Positions 52,580 to 62,318 are shown, counted from the stretch's first letter. The stretch: 64,000 bases of DNA from Limiplasma sp036645955 (GCA_036645955.1 JAVXND010000008.1:7834-71833); one strand, 5' to 3'. Numbers and translations: made by a program. Notes: generated by a model not told the origin, from the sequence alone.

Positions 52580-53968
52580 ATGTTTATAGGGAGAGAAAAC
52601 GAGCTGCGCACTTTAAACAAGCTCTACATGTCTGATCAGTTTGAATTTGCTGTCATTTACGGTCGTCGCCGTGTAGGCAAAACGGCACTGATCCGTGAGT
52701 TTTCGAAAAATAAAGATACGATTTTTTTCACAGGCGTTGAAAGCAATGCAAAGCAAAATCTTGATAATTTTTCAAGATGTATTATGGAATACAGCACTGG
52801 CATAGCTGTTGATTCATCTTTTTCGTCCTTTCAATCCGCTTTTGAATATGTCTTTGAATTGGCTAAAGCCAATAGAATTGTACTGGTTATTGACGAATAC
52901 CCTTATATTGCTCGTGCGTCCACAAGCCTTGCATCTACACTTCAGCTTTTGATAGATAAAAACAAGGATAGCACCAAGCTGTTCTTAGTTCTTTGCGGTT
53001 CTTCCATGGCTTATATGGAAGACCACGTTTTGGCATACAAAGCACCGCTTTACGGAAGAAGAACGGCTCAGCTCAAAATCAACCCTTTTGAGTTTTTTGA
53101 AGCCTGTCGTTATTTCTCCAAAATGTCCGATGAAGATAAGGCACTAGCGTATGGAATTGTCGGCGGAACACCGCAATATTTAATGCAGCTTGATGACCGT
53201 CTTTCCATCGAGGAAAACATCAAAAATACTCATCTGAATCCTGCATCCTCGATTTTTGAGGAACCGAACAATCTTTTAAAGCAAGAGGTTCGTGAGCCTG
53301 CTATTTATAACGCCGTTATTACCGCAATCGCTACCGGCTGCTCCAAAATGAACGAAATATCCAATCAAATTGATGAAGATACCAGCGTATGTGCTACCTA
53401 TATCAAGAATTTAATTGCACTGGATATTGTAAAAAAAGAATTCCCTTACGGCGAAAAATCCAGCCGAAAGACAATTTACTCCATTGAGGATAATATGTTT
53501 CGCTTCTGGTATCGCTTTGTGCCAGAAAACACTTCCATTATTTGTCGAGGAGCCGCAGACTTAGCGTACACAAGAATTGCACCTCAGCTTAATACCTATA
53601 TGGGCGGAGTCTTTGAAGAAATATGCAAACAATATCTTTGGAGGCTGCTTCTGCATGGAAACTGCCCCGTAAATTTCAGCGATTTAGGCCGTTGGTGGGG
53701 CACTAATCCAAAAACAAAAGCCCAAGAAGAAATTGATATGATGGGAACTGACAAAGCTTCTGCGTTGTTTGGTGAGTGCAAGTGGACAAACGAAAAGGTT
53801 GACCTCGGTGTGCTTGAAAAGCTTGTGGAACGCGGCGGTTTATTTAGCCATCAGAAAAAGTACTTTTATCTCTTTGCCAAAACCGGATTTACCAAGGGCT
53901 GTACAAATAGGGCAACAGAAATGGGGAATGTAACGCTCATTGCCTATCAGGATATGTTGAAAACCTAA
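52580..53968 (+). CDS. ATPase of the ATPase_2/DUF234 family
   Basis: 462 residues from the ATG at 52580 (MFIGRENEL), seven bases after GGAGG; an ATG two codons earlier touches the ribosome site. Walker A is IYGRRRVGKTALIREF and Walker B VLVIDEYPYIA. The C-terminal DUF234 part looks like a PD-(D/E)XK nuclease fold, with EEIDMMG and FGECKW supplying Asp, Glu and Lys. It stands alone with its own promoter, and its base and codon use are more AT-rich than those of its neighbours, suggesting transfer. Function is unknown; DNA-targeting or defence roles are speculative. Confidence 0.88.
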   Translation: MFIGRENELRTLNKLYMSDQFEFAVIYGRRRVGKTALIREFSKNKDTIFFTGVESNAKQNLDNFSRCIMEYSTGIAVDSSFSSFQSAFEYVFELAKANRIVLVIDEYPYIARASTSLASTLQLLIDKNKDSTKLFLVLCGSSMAYMEDHVLAYKAPLYGRRTAQLKINPFEFFEACRYFSKMSDEDKALAYGIVGGTPQYLMQLDDRLSIEENIKNTHLNPASSIFEEPNNLLKQEVREPAIYNAVITAIATGCSKMNEISNQIDEDTSVCATYIKNLIALDIVKKEFPYGEKSSRKTIYSIEDNMFRFWYRFVPENTSIICRGAADLAYTRIAPQLNTYMGGVFEEICKQYLWRLLLHGNCPVNFSDLGRWWGTNPKTKAQEEIDMMGTDKASALFGECKWTNEKVDLGVLEKLVERGGLFSHQKKYFYLFAKTGFTKGCTNRATEMGNVTLIAYQDMLKT

Positions 53969-53973
53969 CAACC

Positions 53974-54014
53974 AAAAATCCCCGACTACAAAAATGCAGT
54001 CGGGGATTCGTTTT
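53974..54014. terminator. Bidirectional terminator between the ATPase and ppdK genes
   Basis: ATCCCCGACT and AGTCGGGGAT form the stem. The minus strand continues with TTTTT, the plus strand with TCGTTTT. Confidence 0.9.
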
Positions 54015-54026
54015 AGATAGAAAGCT

Positions 54027-56663
54027 TTACTTTGCTTGCTTTGCCTTGATGGCCGCATGTGCGGCCGCCAAGCGTGCAATCGGCACGCGGAAGGGCGAGC
54101 AGCTCACGTAGTTCAAGCCAATGTTGTGGCAGAACTCAATGGTGGACGGATCTCCGCCGTGCTCACCGCAAATGCCCAGCTTGATGTTGGGGCGAGTCTC
54201 GCGACCCAGCTTCGCGGCCATTTTCACCAGCTTGCCAACGCCGTCCTGATCCAAGCGAGCGAAGGGATCGCTCTCGAAGATTTTGCCGTCGTAGTAGCTG
54301 CCTAGGAAGGTGCCCGCATCGTCACGGCTAAAGCCGAAAGTCATTTGGGTCAAGTCGTTTGTGCCAAAGGAGAAGAACTCCGCTTCCTTGGCAATTTCGT
54401 CAGCAGTCACAGCCGCGCGCGGAATTTCGATCATGGTGCCGATGTGGTAGCTGAGCGTTGTTCCCTGCTCCGCAAACACCTTTTCGATGGTATCCACCAC
54501 GATCTTCTTCACAAATGCCAGCTCTTTGACTTCGCAAACCAGCGGAATCATGATTTCAGGCACAACGTCGAAGCCGCATTCCTTTTTCACTTTGATGGCC
54601 GCTTGCATTACAGCGCGGGTCTGCATCACAGCAATTTCAGGATAGGTAACAGCCAAACGGCAGCCGCGGTGACCCATCATGGGGTTAAACTCATGCAACG
54701 CATCAATTTTCTCGATGATTTTTTCGCTGGTGGTATGCAATTCATTTGCGATGGCGGCAATTTCGCCCACCATGTTCTTTTGGGGCAGGAACTCATGAAG
54801 CGGCGGATCAAGGTAGCGAACCGTCATGGGACGGCCTTCCAATGCCTTGTACATGGCTTCAAAGTCACCCTGCTGCATGGGCAGAATCTTTGCCAACGCC
54901 TTTTCGCGCTGTTCAACGCTGTCGGCCAAAATCATTTCACGAACCGCCGCAATGCGGTCGCCTTCAAAGAACATATGCTCGGTGCGGCAAAGGCCAATGC
55001 CTTCTGCGCCAAAGCTTACAGCCTGCTTGGTATCGCGCGGGTTGTCTGCATTGGTGCGAACCTGTAGGGTGCGTACCGCATCCGCCCATTGCATCAGCTG
55101 AGCAAAGTCACCGGTCACAGCCGCTTCAACGGTGGGAATCATGCCGCTGTACACACTGCCTGTGGAGCCGTCCAAGGAAAGCTCATCGCCTTCGTGGAAT
55201 ACCTTGCCGCCCACGGTCAGGGTTTTTGCTTCTTCGTTGATGCGCAGTTCGCCACAGCCAACAACTGCGGCGCGACCCATGCCGCGAGCCACAACAGCCG
55301 CGTGAGAGGTCATACCGCCGCGAGCGGTCAGGATGCCCTTGGAGAAGTCCATGCCCTCGATGTCTTCAGGGGTGGTTTCTTCACGTACAAGGATTGCGGC
55401 AATGCCACTGCGGCCAGCGGCGGCGGCGGTAGCGGCGGTAAAGTAAACCTTACCAGCGGCGGCACCGGGGGAAGCGGGCAAGCCTTTGGCAACGGGGGTT
55501 GCCTTCTTGATGGCGTCCGTGTCAAAGTTGGGGTGCAGCAAGGTATCCAACTGCTTGGGTTCTACCTTCAGCACAGCCTCTTCCTTGGTGAGCATGCCTT
55601 CCGCAACCAAATCAACAGCAATTTTCAGAGCAGCCGCGGCGGTGCGCTTGCCATTGCGGGTTTGTAGCATAAACAGCTTGCCATGCTCAATGGTGAATTC
55701 CATATCTTGCATGTCACGATAGTGCTTTTCAAGGGCAATGGCAATTTCAGAGAACTGCTTGTATACCTCAGGCATTGCCTGCGCCAAGGTGGAAATGGGG
55801 CGCGGGGTACGAATGCCGGCCACAACGTCCTCGCCCTGCGCGTTGATCAGGTATTCGCCATAAAGCTTGTTTTCGCCGGTGGCAGGGTTGCGGGTGAACG
55901 CTACGCCTGTGCCACTGTCATCGCCCATATTGCCAAACACCATGCTCTGCACGTTTACGGCAGTGCCCCAAGAACCGGGGATGTCGTTCATGCGGCGGTA
56001 GTAGTTCGCGCGGGGGTTGTCCCAGCTGCGGAACACAGCCTTGATGGATTCCATCAGCTGAACCTTGGGGTCTTGGGGGAAATCCTCGCCCTTTTCGCGC
56101 TTGTAGATGGCTTTGAACTTCTCAACAACCGTCTTCATATCTTCAGCGGTCAGGTCGGTATCAAACTGTGCGCCCTTAGCGGTCTTCACTTCATCCAAAG
56201 CGGCCTCGTACAGGCTCTTTTTGATCTCCATAACCACGTCGGAGAACATTTGAATAAAACGGCGATAGCTATCATAGGCAAAGCGCTCGTTTTGCGTCTG
56301 CTTTGCAAGACCCTTTACGGCTACATCGTTAAGGCCTAGGTTTAGAATGGTATCCATCATGCCAGGCATGGAAGCGCGAGCGCCTGAGCGGACAGAAACC
56401 AAGAAAGGCTTTTCCAAGTCGCCGAACTTCTTGCCGCAAATCTCTTCGGTTTTGGCAAGGGCCTCGTCGATTTGTGCAACGATATCGTCACCAATGACTT
56501 GGCCATCCTCGTAATAGCGGGTGCAAGCCTCGGTAGTCACGGTGAAGCCCTGGGGCACCGGCAAACCAATGTTGGTCATTTCGGCCAAGTTAGCACCTTT
56601 GCCGCCAAGCAAATTGCGCATTTCAGCATTGCCCTCTTTGAACAGGTACGCGTACTTTGTCAT
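54027..56663 (-). CDS. ppdK: Pyruvate, phosphate dikinase
   Basis: 878 residues from the ATG at 56663 (MTKYAYLFKEG), with GGAGG 12 bases upstream. It interconverts PEP, AMP and PPi with pyruvate, ATP and phosphate. The N-terminal ATP-grasp part (LLGGKGANLAEMTNIGLPVP), the swivelling phosphohistidine domain (GGMTSHAAVVARGMGRAAVV) and the TIM-barrel PEP site ending in KLGICGEHGGDP are complete. PPi use links it to the pyrophosphatase at 45 kb and indicates a pyrophosphate-based glycolysis. Confidence 0.98.
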   Translation of the reverse strand: MTKYAYLFKEGNAEMRNLLGGKGANLAEMTNIGLPVPQGFTVTTEACTRYYEDGQVIGDDIVAQIDEALAKTEEICGKKFGDLEKPFLVSVRSGARASMPGMMDTILNLGLNDVAVKGLAKQTQNERFAYDSYRRFIQMFSDVVMEIKKSLYEAALDEVKTAKGAQFDTDLTAEDMKTVVEKFKAIYKREKGEDFPQDPKVQLMESIKAVFRSWDNPRANYYRRMNDIPGSWGTAVNVQSMVFGNMGDDSGTGVAFTRNPATGENKLYGEYLINAQGEDVVAGIRTPRPISTLAQAMPEVYKQFSEIAIALEKHYRDMQDMEFTIEHGKLFMLQTRNGKRTAAAALKIAVDLVAEGMLTKEEAVLKVEPKQLDTLLHPNFDTDAIKKATPVAKGLPASPGAAAGKVYFTAATAAAAGRSGIAAILVREETTPEDIEGMDFSKGILTARGGMTSHAAVVARGMGRAAVVGCGELRINEEAKTLTVGGKVFHEGDELSLDGSTGSVYSGMIPTVEAAVTGDFAQLMQWADAVRTLQVRTNADNPRDTKQAVSFGAEGIGLCRTEHMFFEGDRIAAVREMILADSVEQREKALAKILPMQQGDFEAMYKALEGRPMTVRYLDPPLHEFLPQKNMVGEIAAIANELHTTSEKIIEKIDALHEFNPMMGHRGCRLAVTYPEIAVMQTRAVMQAAIKVKKECGFDVVPEIMIPLVCEVKELAFVKKIVVDTIEKVFAEQGTTLSYHIGTMIEIPRAAVTADEIAKEAEFFSFGTNDLTQMTFGFSRDDAGTFLGSYYDGKIFESDPFARLDQDGVGKLVKMAAKLGRETRPNIKLGICGEHGGDPSTIEFCHNIGLNYVSCSPFRVPIARLAAAHAAIKAKQAK

Positions 56664-56750
56664 AAAAATTGTTTTCCTCCTCGATCTTTGGTTGAGGACG
56701 AACCACCGGCGGATTCCATCCCCAATGTTCATCCTTCCTATAACCTATAT

Positions 56751-56779
56751 AGTATACACGCTGTTACCCAAAATTTCAA
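56751..56779 (-). promoter_or_regulatory. ppdK promoter
   Basis: Minus strand TTGAAA (56774-56779), 17 bases, TATACT (56751-56756). It is divergent from the lgt promoter. Confidence 0.8.
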
Positions 56780-56823
56780 CAACATTTTCTAATCATTGGA
56801 AATGCAATGAAATTTCCGTATTC

Positions 56824-56852
56824 TTGACACAGCTTTGAGGCAAGAATATAAT
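56824..56852 (+). promoter_or_regulatory. lgt promoter
   Basis: TTGACA (56824-56829), 17 bases, TATAAT (56847-56852); consensus. The start near 56859 leaves the ATG at 56874 as the only sensible one. Confidence 0.88.
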
Positions 56853-56873
56853 GGTCGAGAAGGATGTGAACGC

Positions 56874-57962
56874 ATGGAAATTCCTTACAGCCGTACGATT
56901 TTCGGGAACCTCCCTTGGTATAGCGCGTTGATTGTGCTGGGTATTTTGTTGGCCATTTGTTTGGCAACGCACGAGGAAAAGCGCCTCGGCTTGCCTAAGG
57001 ATACGGTCATTGATCTATCGCTCATTGCGGTTCCATGCGGTATTGTGGGCGCAAGGCTCTATTATGTTGCCATGACTTGGTCTGAGTTTGCTCAAAACCC
57101 CATATCCATCCTCTATATCTGGGAAGGCGGCATTGCCATCTATGGGGCGATCATCGGCGGCGCAATCGGCGTTTTTTTCTATGCAAAGCGCAAAAAGCTC
57201 GTTTTTTTACAGCTGTTGGATATTTTAGCGCCGGGATTGCTGCTGGCACAAGCCATTGGCCGCTGGGGCAACTATTTTAACATGGAAGCCTACGGCCCCG
57301 AAATCAAAAATTCCCTGTTCTGGTTTTTCCCCGCAGGCGTGCTGATTCCCCAAGGCAATCAAAGCGTGTGGCATATGGCTACCTTCTTTTACGAATCGGT
57401 TTGGAGCTTTACGGGAGCCGCCGCGCTTTGGGCCTTGCGCAAGCGTCAAACGGAGCACGGCAGCCTGTTTTGCTGGTATATGCTCATTTATGGCAGCGGC
57501 CGTTTCATTATTGAGCAATTGCGTGAGGATAGCCTCTATCTTGGCGGTCTTCGTGTGTCGCAATCCCTTAGCTTGGTTCTGTGCATTTTTGCGGTCATTG
57601 TCCTTTTATGGCGCGCTTCCAAAAAGCATAAGGATTCCCTTGGCTGGTTTACCCTATCGGCAACGCTTTCCGTATTGCTGATTGCCCGCTGGGCTTTTTT
57701 AAGCACGCCGTTGCTTTATGGAACCATCATGGTGCTATGCATCGCCGGATACGCATGGCTTTGCATGCGTAGCTTCGGGTCGGCAGGCACATGGTGGCTG
57801 CTGCTGCCTGCATTGCTCGATCTGTTGGGTCTTGTGCTGAGCGCCCTCGGTATCCCCTTTTCCGCTTCCTTTGCGGTGCGGCTTCACACATTGCTTTGCA
57901 GTATCACCTTGCCTTTATACATTGGCGTGCTGTGCATTCAAGACAGCAAAAATTCCCGATAA
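56874..57962 (+). CDS. lgt: Prolipoprotein diacylglyceryl transferase with extra C-terminal helices
   Basis: 362 residues. Lgt moves a diacylglyceryl group from phosphatidylglycerol to the lipobox cysteine. The core (about 1-245) has GARLYYV, WEGGIAIYGAIIGGAIG and AIGRWGNYFNMEAYG; SGRFIIEQLRED carries the essential Arg and Glu. The residue at the His103 position of E. coli is Tyr, as in many Clostridial forms. About 100 residues with three or four extra membrane helices follow (from WFTLSATLSVLLIARW on), which most Lgt proteins lack. Confidence 0.94.
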   Translation: MEIPYSRTIFGNLPWYSALIVLGILLAICLATHEEKRLGLPKDTVIDLSLIAVPCGIVGARLYYVAMTWSEFAQNPISILYIWEGGIAIYGAIIGGAIGVFFYAKRKKLVFLQLLDILAPGLLLAQAIGRWGNYFNMEAYGPEIKNSLFWFFPAGVLIPQGNQSVWHMATFFYESVWSFTGAAALWALRKRQTEHGSLFCWYMLIYGSGRFIIEQLREDSLYLGGLRVSQSLSLVLCIFAVIVLLWRASKKHKDSLGWFTLSATLSVLLIARWAFLSTPLLYGTIMVLCIAGYAWLCMRSFGSAGTWWLLLPALLDLLGLVLSALGIPFSASFAVRLHTLLCSITLPLYIGVLCIQDSKNSR

Positions 57963-57977
57963 AAAAGGAGGGCTCAC

Positions 57978-59129
57978 ATGCCGCTCGGAACTCTCAAAAA
58001 CACGCTTTATGGGCTGGCCTTGCCCGTTATGGGCATGCGTTGTGAATGGAAAGGCGCAGAGGGCGGCGAGAAGCGCATTCGCAAGCGGCTTTGCACCCTA
58101 CTGCACAAAAGGCATGCTGTGGGCGCATGCATTCAATGCTTCCATGAAGGCGAGCTGACGGACTGCTACACAGCGGGCTATGCGGCAAAAGAGCCTGATG
58201 GGCAGCCTGTTACGCCAAACACCTATTTTCGCGCCGCATCCATTGCCAAAATGGTCACGGCTTTGCTTGTGCTTCGCCTGCAAACGCAAGGCAAGCTGAG
58301 CATTTACGACAATGTGTCCGACTTGCTGGGTTTCCCCGTTCAAAATCCCTATTATCCCGAAGCGCCTATCACGCTGGGCATGTTGCTTGGGCACACCTCA
58401 AGCCTTGTGGACTCGCCCCATTATTTTGCATCCTTCAAGGAGCCTTGCAATGTAAGCCAGCTTTTGCGCGAAAAAGAATCCTATGCCCGCGCCATCCCAG
58501 GCATAGACTTTCGCTACAGCAATTTTGCCGCAGGTTTCATTGGCTGTTTGCTTGAAAAACGCTTTGGGTATAGCTTTGAAGCTCTTGCACAGCGCGAGCT
58601 GTTTGCGCCGCTGGATGTAAAGGCAACCTTTGACCTGAGCACCGTAAGCGCCGCGCAGCTTTCCAATGGTTACCGCGTACTGCCCGCCGAATGCTGTTTC
58701 GATGCTCAAAGCCGTCTGGAATCCGCCGCCCCATTAAGCGAGCCCAACCCTGAAAAACATTATCTGCTCGCATCAGGCGGGCTATATTGTACCGCTTCTG
58801 CACTGGCAACGCTTGCGCTTGTAGCCTGCAACGGAAACGGCGGCTTCATCAACCCAGAAAGCCTCGCCCAAATGCAAAAGCCCGTGACGCAATGGCCTCA
58901 AGAACGGGTGCGCATGCTCCATGGCATGGGTCTTTTGCAAGTAGACGACAGGCGTATCAGCCCGCAAACGTTGTGGGGGCATCAGGGCTTTGCCTACGGC
59001 GCGGTCAATGGTGTGTTTTTTGATCAAGCTGGAACAGGCTTTGCCGCGCTCAACAGCGGTGCAAGCGAACAGCGCATTGGGCACTTAGCCAAAATCAACC
59101 AAGATTTGATTTCTCTCTTTCTGAAGTAA
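57978..59129 (+). CDS. Serine hydrolase of the beta-lactamase/class C family
   Basis: 383 residues, 15 bases after lgt, after AAGGAGGG. The SxxK active site is ASIAKM (about residue 88), and the tyrosine motif is YSN in FRYSNFAAGFIG (about 177). The third motif is probably HQGFAYG near 335. No clear signal peptide is present; the short hydrophobic start is ambiguous. Members are esterases, D-aminopeptidases or penicillin-binding-like hydrolases, and the substrate cannot be read. Confidence 0.88.
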   Translation: MPLGTLKNTLYGLALPVMGMRCEWKGAEGGEKRIRKRLCTLLHKRHAVGACIQCFHEGELTDCYTAGYAAKEPDGQPVTPNTYFRAASIAKMVTALLVLRLQTQGKLSIYDNVSDLLGFPVQNPYYPEAPITLGMLLGHTSSLVDSPHYFASFKEPCNVSQLLREKESYARAIPGIDFRYSNFAAGFIGCLLEKRFGYSFEALAQRELFAPLDVKATFDLSTVSAAQLSNGYRVLPAECCFDAQSRLESAAPLSEPNPEKHYLLASGGLYCTASALATLALVACNGNGGFINPESLAQMQKPVTQWPQERVRMLHGMGLLQVDDRRISPQTLWGHQGFAYGAVNGVFFDQAGTGFAALNSGASEQRIGHLAKINQDLISLFLK

Positions 59130-59148
59130 AGGAAAGGCGGCGAACAAA

Positions 59149-59808
59149 ATGGAAGAGCTGATCACCGAAATCAAGGAGGATCACCGCGGGGCAACCGTAT
59201 TTTTTGACGGCGGCGAAAAGCTTTGGCTCAGCCGTTCCATGCTTCGCGAGCAAAACCTTCAGGTGGATGAAGCTTTTGATATTGACACGCTCAAAGCTTG
59301 GCTTTTACCGCGCCAATACCCCGAGGCACTCAACCGCGCGGTTGGGCTATTGGCCATGCGCGGCCACAGCGAAGGGGAGCTGCGTCAAAAGCTTACCGCT
59401 GCCCAATATATGGATGACACCGTTGAAATGGTGCTCTATAAACTGCAAAAGGAAAATCTGCTTAACGATGAAGCTTTTGCGCGAAGCTGGGCGGCCGCGC
59501 GTGCGCGCAAGCAGCTCGGAAAATATCGCATTATGCAAGAGCTGCTTTCAAAAGGCATTGCGCATGAGCTGGCCAAGCGTGTGGTAGATGAATTGCCGAT
59601 TGACGAAAGCAACGAGCAGGCAAACGCGCTTGCCATCAAGCTGCTTAGGCGCTACCAGGATGAGGACGCACGCAAAGCCATGCAAAAGCTCATTGCCGCC
59701 ATGGCACGGCGCGGGTATGGGTTTGCGGATGCGCGCAGTGCCGCCGAGCACGCCCTTGCCTGCATGCGGCAAGAAAATGCGGAAGACGAGGATGGCGATG
59801 AGCCTTAA
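59149..59808 (+). CDS. recX: Regulatory protein RecX
   Basis: 219 residues. Three-helix repeats typical of RecX are visible: LNRAVGLLAMRGHSEGELRQ, LLNDEAFARSWAAARARKQL and MQELLSKGIAHELAKRVVDE. It modulates RecA filaments. An N-terminal segment of about 60 residues precedes the repeats. It ends the lgt transcript and overlaps the convergent transporter gene by 4 bases. Confidence 0.92.
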   Translation: MEELITEIKEDHRGATVFFDGGEKLWLSRSMLREQNLQVDEAFDIDTLKAWLLPRQYPEALNRAVGLLAMRGHSEGELRQKLTAAQYMDDTVEMVLYKLQKENLLNDEAFARSWAAARARKQLGKYRIMQELLSKGIAHELAKRVVDELPIDESNEQANALAIKLLRRYQDEDARKAMQKLIAAMARRGYGFADARSAAEHALACMRQENAEDEDGDEP

Positions 59809-61010
59809 CCCATGGTTTCAACCTCCGCGTTATTGGTCAGCTTCATTCGGCTCAAACGCCAAAGCACCAGCAGCAGAAGCAGCGGAAAGACCACCGCCAC
59901 CAGCAAGCCCGTTTGTAAATGATCTCCCGCGCCCTTTGCCGCCATGCCTACCACGGTTGGCCCGCCCGAACAGCCCAAATCACCCGCAAGCGCAAACAGT
60001 GCAAACATTGCCGTTCCGCCGCGCGGGCATTTTTGTGCGCCCAAGCTAAAAGTACCCGGCCACATAGCGCCTACCGAAAATCCACATAAGCCACAGCCCA
60101 CCAAGCCCAAAATGGGGCTTCGTGTGAGTGCGGCCAGCAAATAAGCCGCCGCGCACAGCCCCGTGCTTAGCATAAGCAGCGGCATAAGCGGATAACGCTT
60201 GGTAGCTCGCGCAAACACCAGCCTCGATAGCCCCATAAAGAGCGCAAACGAGCACGGCCCCGCCAAATCGCCCAAGGTTTTGGATACGCCTAACGCCGAC
60301 TCTGCAAATGCGGAGGACCATTGGCTCATGCCCTGCTCGCTTGCTCCCGCGCAAACCATCACCATCATCAGCATCCAAAACAGTTTGTTTTTGCCTAGCT
60401 CACGCAAATTCATACTCCGATTTTCCTCATCTGGCTTTACCAATGGCACCTTGGTGAAAAAAAACGCGTTTACCAGCGGCACACTCGCCCACAAGCAAGC
60501 CAAAACAGGCCAATTGTGAAGCCCAAAGATTGCAAAAAAAGCGGTGGAAACCAAAACCACCAGCACATGCCCCCAGCAATAGAATGAATGCAATAAGCTC
60601 ATAGCAAAGGCCTTTTCCTTGGTGGGGCAGGATTCCACAATGGGGCTGGCCAGCACCTCGTTAATTCCGCCGCCAATGGCGTAGAGCATTACCGATATCA
60701 GCAGTCCCGCAAAGGGGGATGGCAAAACAATGGGCAGCACCGCCATGCCAATCAAGCCCGCCGCGCAAGCAAAATGCCCCGCAACCATGCACCTGCGGTG
60801 GCCGATGCGGTCGGCATATTTACTGCCCAAAAAATCCACCAAAAACTGCACCGCAAAATTAAACGTGACCAACAGCGTTACCTGCGAAAGCGGAATTTGA
60901 AAACTGCTTTGAAAAGTAAGCAACAGCAAAGGCGTAAAATTGTTGATGATGGCGGCTGTGATTTCTCCTAGATAACAGGCATAAATCGTATGTCGGTAGC
61001 TCAGCTTCAT
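59805..61010 (-). CDS. Major facilitator superfamily transporter
   Basis: 401 residues with about 12 membrane helices. MFS landmarks are GSKYADRIGHRRCMVAGHF (loop 2-3) and the corresponding second-half signature. The profile resembles sugar or FucP-like permeases, but the substrate cannot be assigned. It follows the upstream membrane gene by 18 bases, so both are probably one transcript. Confidence 0.88.
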   Translation of the reverse strand: MKLSYRHTIYACYLGEITAAIINNFTPLLLLTFQSSFQIPLSQVTLLVTFNFAVQFLVDFLGSKYADRIGHRRCMVAGHFACAAGLIGMAVLPIVLPSPFAGLLISVMLYAIGGGINEVLASPIVESCPTKEKAFAMSLLHSFYCWGHVLVVLVSTAFFAIFGLHNWPVLACLWASVPLVNAFFFTKVPLVKPDEENRSMNLRELGKNKLFWMLMMVMVCAGASEQGMSQWSSAFAESALGVSKTLGDLAGPCSFALFMGLSRLVFARATKRYPLMPLLMLSTGLCAAAYLLAALTRSPILGLVGCGLCGFSVGAMWPGTFSLGAQKCPRGGTAMFALFALAGDLGCSGGPTVVGMAAKGAGDHLQTGLLVAVVFPLLLLLVLWRLSRMKLTNNAEVETMG

Positions 61011-61028
61011 GTAACGGTTTCCTTTCGA

Positions 61029-62276
61029 TCAAGCTTGATAAGCATAAATGGTTTGCTTGAGCACATTGCTTTCCACATCGCGCAATTCGCTTTGCAAATA
61101 GCCAAAGTATGCGCCAGGCGTCACAAAGCCATTGGGGGGCAGCAGGTTCAGACCGCTTTCAGATGCAATGATCTCCGCCATGCTCGCGCAATTGGTACGC
61201 AACGCGTTATACAGCACAAAGTTCCCCCGAACCACCTTGTACAGGCGCCCGCCAAGCGCATATTCAGGCCGTCCCTCTGGCGTCCACGGTTCGCAGTCCT
61301 CTTGAAACATGTGCTGGATGCTCGTTTCGGTTTTTTCAGCTTGCTCACGCGAAAGACCCAGCGTAAAGCCGATTAAAATTTTCTTTTCCGTCTTTCGGCA
61401 ATACGCCAGGTATGGCACTGTATCGCAAACCAAAAAGGTGCCGTCCGAAATCATGCCAAACAGACGATTGCTGCTTTCGTCGTAACAGCCATAGGAATAG
61501 GTTTTTCCGCGCAGGCTTACATCCACATGTCCAAAACCAAAGGCCACATTTTCACCCAAGTGAAAAATGACTTCAATCGTTTCCGCATAGCTGCGTTTGA
61601 GCGGCTTGAGCCTGTCAATGATGACATCCTTTGTGATGGTTTCGTATTGCTTGCCAATCTTGCGAAGCAACATAGAGGGCAGTAGCGCGGTAAGCAATAC
61701 GGGCGGTTTCACACGGATCTTGCTCAAAAGCTTACTGCTTTCCACATTGCGGTCAATCAGCACGCCTATCATGTCCACCAGTTCCCAAAAGCCATATAAA
61801 ATAAGGTAGTAGCCTGCCACCAAGCTAAGCAGCTTCGGGTTTCCAAAGCTGCTTAGCAGTGCAAGCGATGTAAAAAGCGATACAAACCCAAGCAAGGAAA
61901 ACTTCACCTTGCCCTTTTCATGCGTTACAAAAAGCTGAACCACATACCCAAACTGCACCACCGCCACCAGCAAGGACCACAGCCCCACCGTAAACGTAAT
62001 GCTTCCACGCAATATTTTAGGAAAAAAGAGCAGCAGCACCGCCACCACCACAGAGGCAAGACCCAATAAAAATGCATGGGGGTGCGGTTCTTTTTTCTGA
62101 AAAATCGATACAAAAATGGCGGGTATACCGCTCACCAACAGCGCAATGATGCAAAGCAGTACCAAAAATTGCTGTACCCACTCGGGTTTTACCAAAATCA
62201 ACGTGCCCAGTGCACTCATAACCAAAAAACGTACAAACAGGCTCAGTGGGGTTAACGCTTTCAATGTTTTCTGCAT
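61029..62276 (-). CDS. HdeD-like membrane domain fused to a papain-like (permuted NlpC/P60) domain
   Basis: 415 residues. Residues about 10-180 carry six or so helices in the HdeD/DUF308 style (LVKPEWVQQFLVLLCIIALL, LGLASVVVAVLLLFFPKI). The C-terminal roughly 190 residues are soluble, with FGFGHVDVSLRGKTYSYGCYD followed much later by NALRTNCASMAEII. The order His before Cys fits the circularly permuted papain-like families (LRAT/DUF4105-type). It may be an amidase, acyltransferase or peptidase at the membrane. The fusion and its activity are inferred from motifs only. Confidence 0.75.
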   Translation of the reverse strand: MQKTLKALTPLSLFVRFLVMSALGTLILVKPEWVQQFLVLLCIIALLVSGIPAIFVSIFQKKEPHPHAFLLGLASVVVAVLLLFFPKILRGSITFTVGLWSLLVAVVQFGYVVQLFVTHEKGKVKFSLLGFVSLFTSLALLSSFGNPKLLSLVAGYYLILYGFWELVDMIGVLIDRNVESSKLLSKIRVKPPVLLTALLPSMLLRKIGKQYETITKDVIIDRLKPLKRSYAETIEVIFHLGENVAFGFGHVDVSLRGKTYSYGCYDESSNRLFGMISDGTFLVCDTVPYLAYCRKTEKKILIGFTLGLSREQAEKTETSIQHMFQEDCEPWTPEGRPEYALGGRLYKVVRGNFVLYNALRTNCASMAEIIASESGLNLLPPNGFVTPGAYFGYLQSELRDVESNVLKQTIYAYQA

Positions 62277-62318
62277 AAGGGCTTCTCCTCTATTTTTCTT
62301 TGGAAAAGGGCACGGCTA

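Noticed and set aside
53840..54079. Small minus-strand frame over the ATPase gene end
   Set aside because: It spans the bidirectional terminator and is not supported by a ribosome site.
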